A stretch of DNA of 7,184 nucleotides from Planctomycetota bacterium. GTDB lineage: Bacteria > Planctomycetota > Phycisphaerae > FEN-1346 > JAACEH01. Made by a program: the position numbers and the translations under genes. Where the stretch lies: positions 1 through 7,184 of the forward strand of contig JAFGPY010000265.1 in NCBI GenBank assembly GCA_016935955.1, in the 5' to 3' direction. Positions 6,578 through 7,184 of this stretch are shown here, piece by piece (the first letter of the stretch is position 1; each line of letters begins with the position of its first letter). The notes beneath the pieces are model-generated. The model was not told where the DNA came from. It was given only the letters and a program-made list of their open reading frames with translations, and ran no database searches.

Positions 6578-6606
6578 AAATTAGGTCAAAAAACCGTCTC
6601 GGTCAA
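6578..6606 (-). promoter_or_regulatory. Sigma70-like promoter of the pseudoprotease gene
   Basis: On the minus strand TTGACC (6606-6601) and TAATTT (6583-6578) are separated by exactly 17 bases; each differs from consensus by one or two positions. Transcription would start near 6571, leaving a leader of about 36 bases before ATG 6535. It lies in the most AT-rich piece of the window. This suggests housekeeping-type expression. Confidence 0.7.
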
Positions 6607-6825
6607 CACAAAATCGCGACTTGCGCGGCCCCCGGATCGGCGGTGATCGTGAGATGATATCTTCCGCCGCCCCAGGCGGCTTCGCCGCTGTCCTTGGACG
6701 CACCGATACCGCTATACATTCAACGCCTCCCGGTCCGTTCGGATTTCCTGAAAAGTTACCTTCTCGGGCACGCCGGTTGTCCCGCCATTCCCGTTGCGGC
6801 GGCAAGCCTTCGAAGGCAGTCCGTA

Positions 6826-6845
6826 GGGCACGGTCCGCCGTGCCC
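6826..6845. repeat. Short perfect hairpin
   Basis: GGGCACGG (6826-6833) pairs with CCGTGCCC (6838-6845) over eight bases with a four-base TCCG loop. It is preceded by GTA, as is the hairpin at 6966-6983 (GTAGGG in both). This suggests the two belong to a related dispersed hairpin type. No T-run follows on either strand. Confidence 0.55.
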
Positions 6846-6867
6846 GCGTCGTCGTCTCGCCTTAGAG

Positions 6868-6935
6868 GTGGACACTTAGGATGGCTGCCTGGTGCCATGG
6901 CCGCTCGCGGCCATGGGCATGTAAGTTGGATCCAC
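6868..6935. repeat. Extended nested imperfect palindrome
   Basis: The core is CCATGGCCGC (6895-6904) pairing perfectly with GCGGCCATGG (6907-6916) around TC. Outward, TG/CA (6893-6894 with 6918-6919) pair after a one-base bulge. ACTTA (6874-6878) matches TAAGT (6922-6926), and GTGGA (6868-6872) matches TCCAC (6931-6935). The symmetric arrangement over 68 bases is more than a simple hairpin and resembles a REP-like or very small MITE-like unit. No T-run follows on either strand, so it is not a typical terminator. Confidence 0.55.
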
Positions 6936-6965
6936 GGCCGCACGCGCGAACCACGAAGACGTAGG

Positions 6966-6983
6966 GTGGCTGCTCGCAGCCAC
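6966..6983. repeat. Hairpin with the same GCTCGC core as its neighbour
   Basis: GTGGCTGC (6966-6973) pairs perfectly with GCAGCCAC (6976-6983) around TC. The centre GCTCGC is identical to the centre of the palindrome at 6895-6916. The arms differ by changes that keep pairing (GGCTGC/GCAGCC against GGCCGC/GCGGCC), the pattern expected of related palindromic repeats. Confidence 0.6.
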
Positions 6984-6993
6984 GCGGGATGAC

Positions 6994-7028
6994 AAAAAAG
7001 AGAGCCGTCCCTCGAAGGGACGGCTCCC
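6994..7028 (-). terminator. Strong intrinsic terminator of the upstream gene
   Basis: On the minus strand an 11-bp perfect GC-rich stem (7026-7016 with 7012-7002) closes on a TTCG-type turn. It is followed by TC and then six T (6999-6994). It lies 66 bases past the stop codon of the partial gene ending at 7092 and is the clearest factor-independent terminator in the window. Confidence 0.92.
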
Positions 7029-7091
7029 TTGCATTTGCATCCATCGGGTCGGCACTTCGCCTGCGGCGACGGCCGCCCGCGGCGATCGTCC

Positions 7092-7184
7092 TTACTTCTG
7101 GCTGAAGTCCAGCGACGCCAGATGCTCGTACATCTTCCAGCGGAAGGCCACGTCCTGCTCGGCCAGGTGCAGCAGCCGCTCGGC
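7092..7184 (-). CDS. C-terminal end of a probable pyruvate:ferredoxin (flavodoxin) oxidoreductase
   Basis: Only the last 30 codons are present, entering at the window edge and ending in TAA at 7094-7092. The tail contains AERLLHLAEQDVAFRWKMYE followed by HLASLDFSQK. This fits the C-terminal helix pattern of NifJ-type oxidoreductases: an A..LL..A..D....W..YE.LA arrangement just before the end. That enzyme converts pyruvate and CoA to acetyl-CoA and CO2 while reducing ferredoxin, and would indicate anaerobic or fermentative metabolism. With 30 residues the family call is a pattern memory and could be wrong. That it is a real gene end is supported by the frame, the stop and the strong terminator just downstream. 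Confidence 0.55.
   Translation of the reverse strand, partial: AERLLHLAEQDVAFRWKMYEHLASLDFSQK

Larger units (their letters stand above)
6610..6990. other. Gene-free spacer with several palindromes
   Basis: No frame here has a ribosome site, recognisable protein or plausible codon pattern. Short perfect stems are GCCGCC/GGCGGC (6666-6680) and GGGCACGG/CCGTGCCC (6826-6845). Two larger palindromic units (6868-6935 and 6966-6983) are listed separately. The stretch is bounded by the terminator of the upstream gene and the promoter of the pseudoprotease gene. Confidence 0.6.

Noticed and set aside
5048..6646. 532-codon open frame on the plus strand
   Set aside because: It mirrors the pseudoprotease gene, which has a signal peptide, ribosome site, promoter and terminator. 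The antisense product is Val/Arg/Gly/His-rich low complexity.
6581..6992. Open frames of about 120 codons on both strands in the upstream spacer
   Set aside because: They run through the promoter and the palindromes, lack ribosome sites, and have Arg/Pro/Gly-rich composition typical of chance frames in GC-rich DNA.

Overview
The window is GC-rich and carries five genes, all on the minus strand. It has a Planctomycetota look, most likely a Phycisphaerae-type or related environmental lineage. The reasons are an ECF sigma factor paired with a very large membrane-anchored partner, a secreted trypsin-fold protein joined to a DnaJ-like zinc finger, a polysaccharide-lyase-like secreted enzyme, and intergenic regions full of small palindromes. 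The taxonomic call is inference from gene style, not a marker gene.

Layout in transcription order, from high to low coordinates. At 7184-7092 is the last 30 codons of a gene that resembles the C-terminus of pyruvate:ferredoxin oxidoreductase, closed by a strong intrinsic terminator at 7026-6994. About 390 bases without a gene follow, holding nested palindromes, and end in a clear sigma70-like promoter (6606-6578). That promoter drives a 536-residue secreted protein (6535-4925) with a trypsin/DegP-like domain whose catalytic His and Ser are both replaced, plus two DnaJ-type CxxCxGxG zinc motifs. A perfect 15-bp hairpin terminator lies at 4896-4864. Next is a two-gene operon: an ECF sigma factor (4718-4194, TTG start) whose stop overlaps the start of a 936-residue single-pass membrane protein (4197-1387), probably its anti-sigma factor or sensor. 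After a second terminator of the same sequence family and a palindrome-rich spacer comes a heparinase II/III-like secreted lyase (955 to the window edge, C-terminus missing).

The most informative structural observation is a 156-bp MITE-like element (1234-1389). It is bounded by TA dinucleotides and 11-bp perfect (about 28-bp imperfect) terminal inverted repeats. It appears to have inserted exactly into the TAG stop codon of the anti-sigma-like gene, between that codon and the gene's terminator. Because the element begins with G, the stop codon is regenerated. Removing it in silico puts the terminator four bases after the stop.

Functionally, the sigma factor and its membrane partner form a likely envelope-sensing unit. 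The pseudoprotease and the lyase are separately transcribed exported proteins. Whether either is controlled by the sigma factor cannot be read from the sequence; the pseudoprotease promoter looks housekeeping. I did not find a CRISPR array, tRNA, rRNA, transposase gene or obvious novel defence system.
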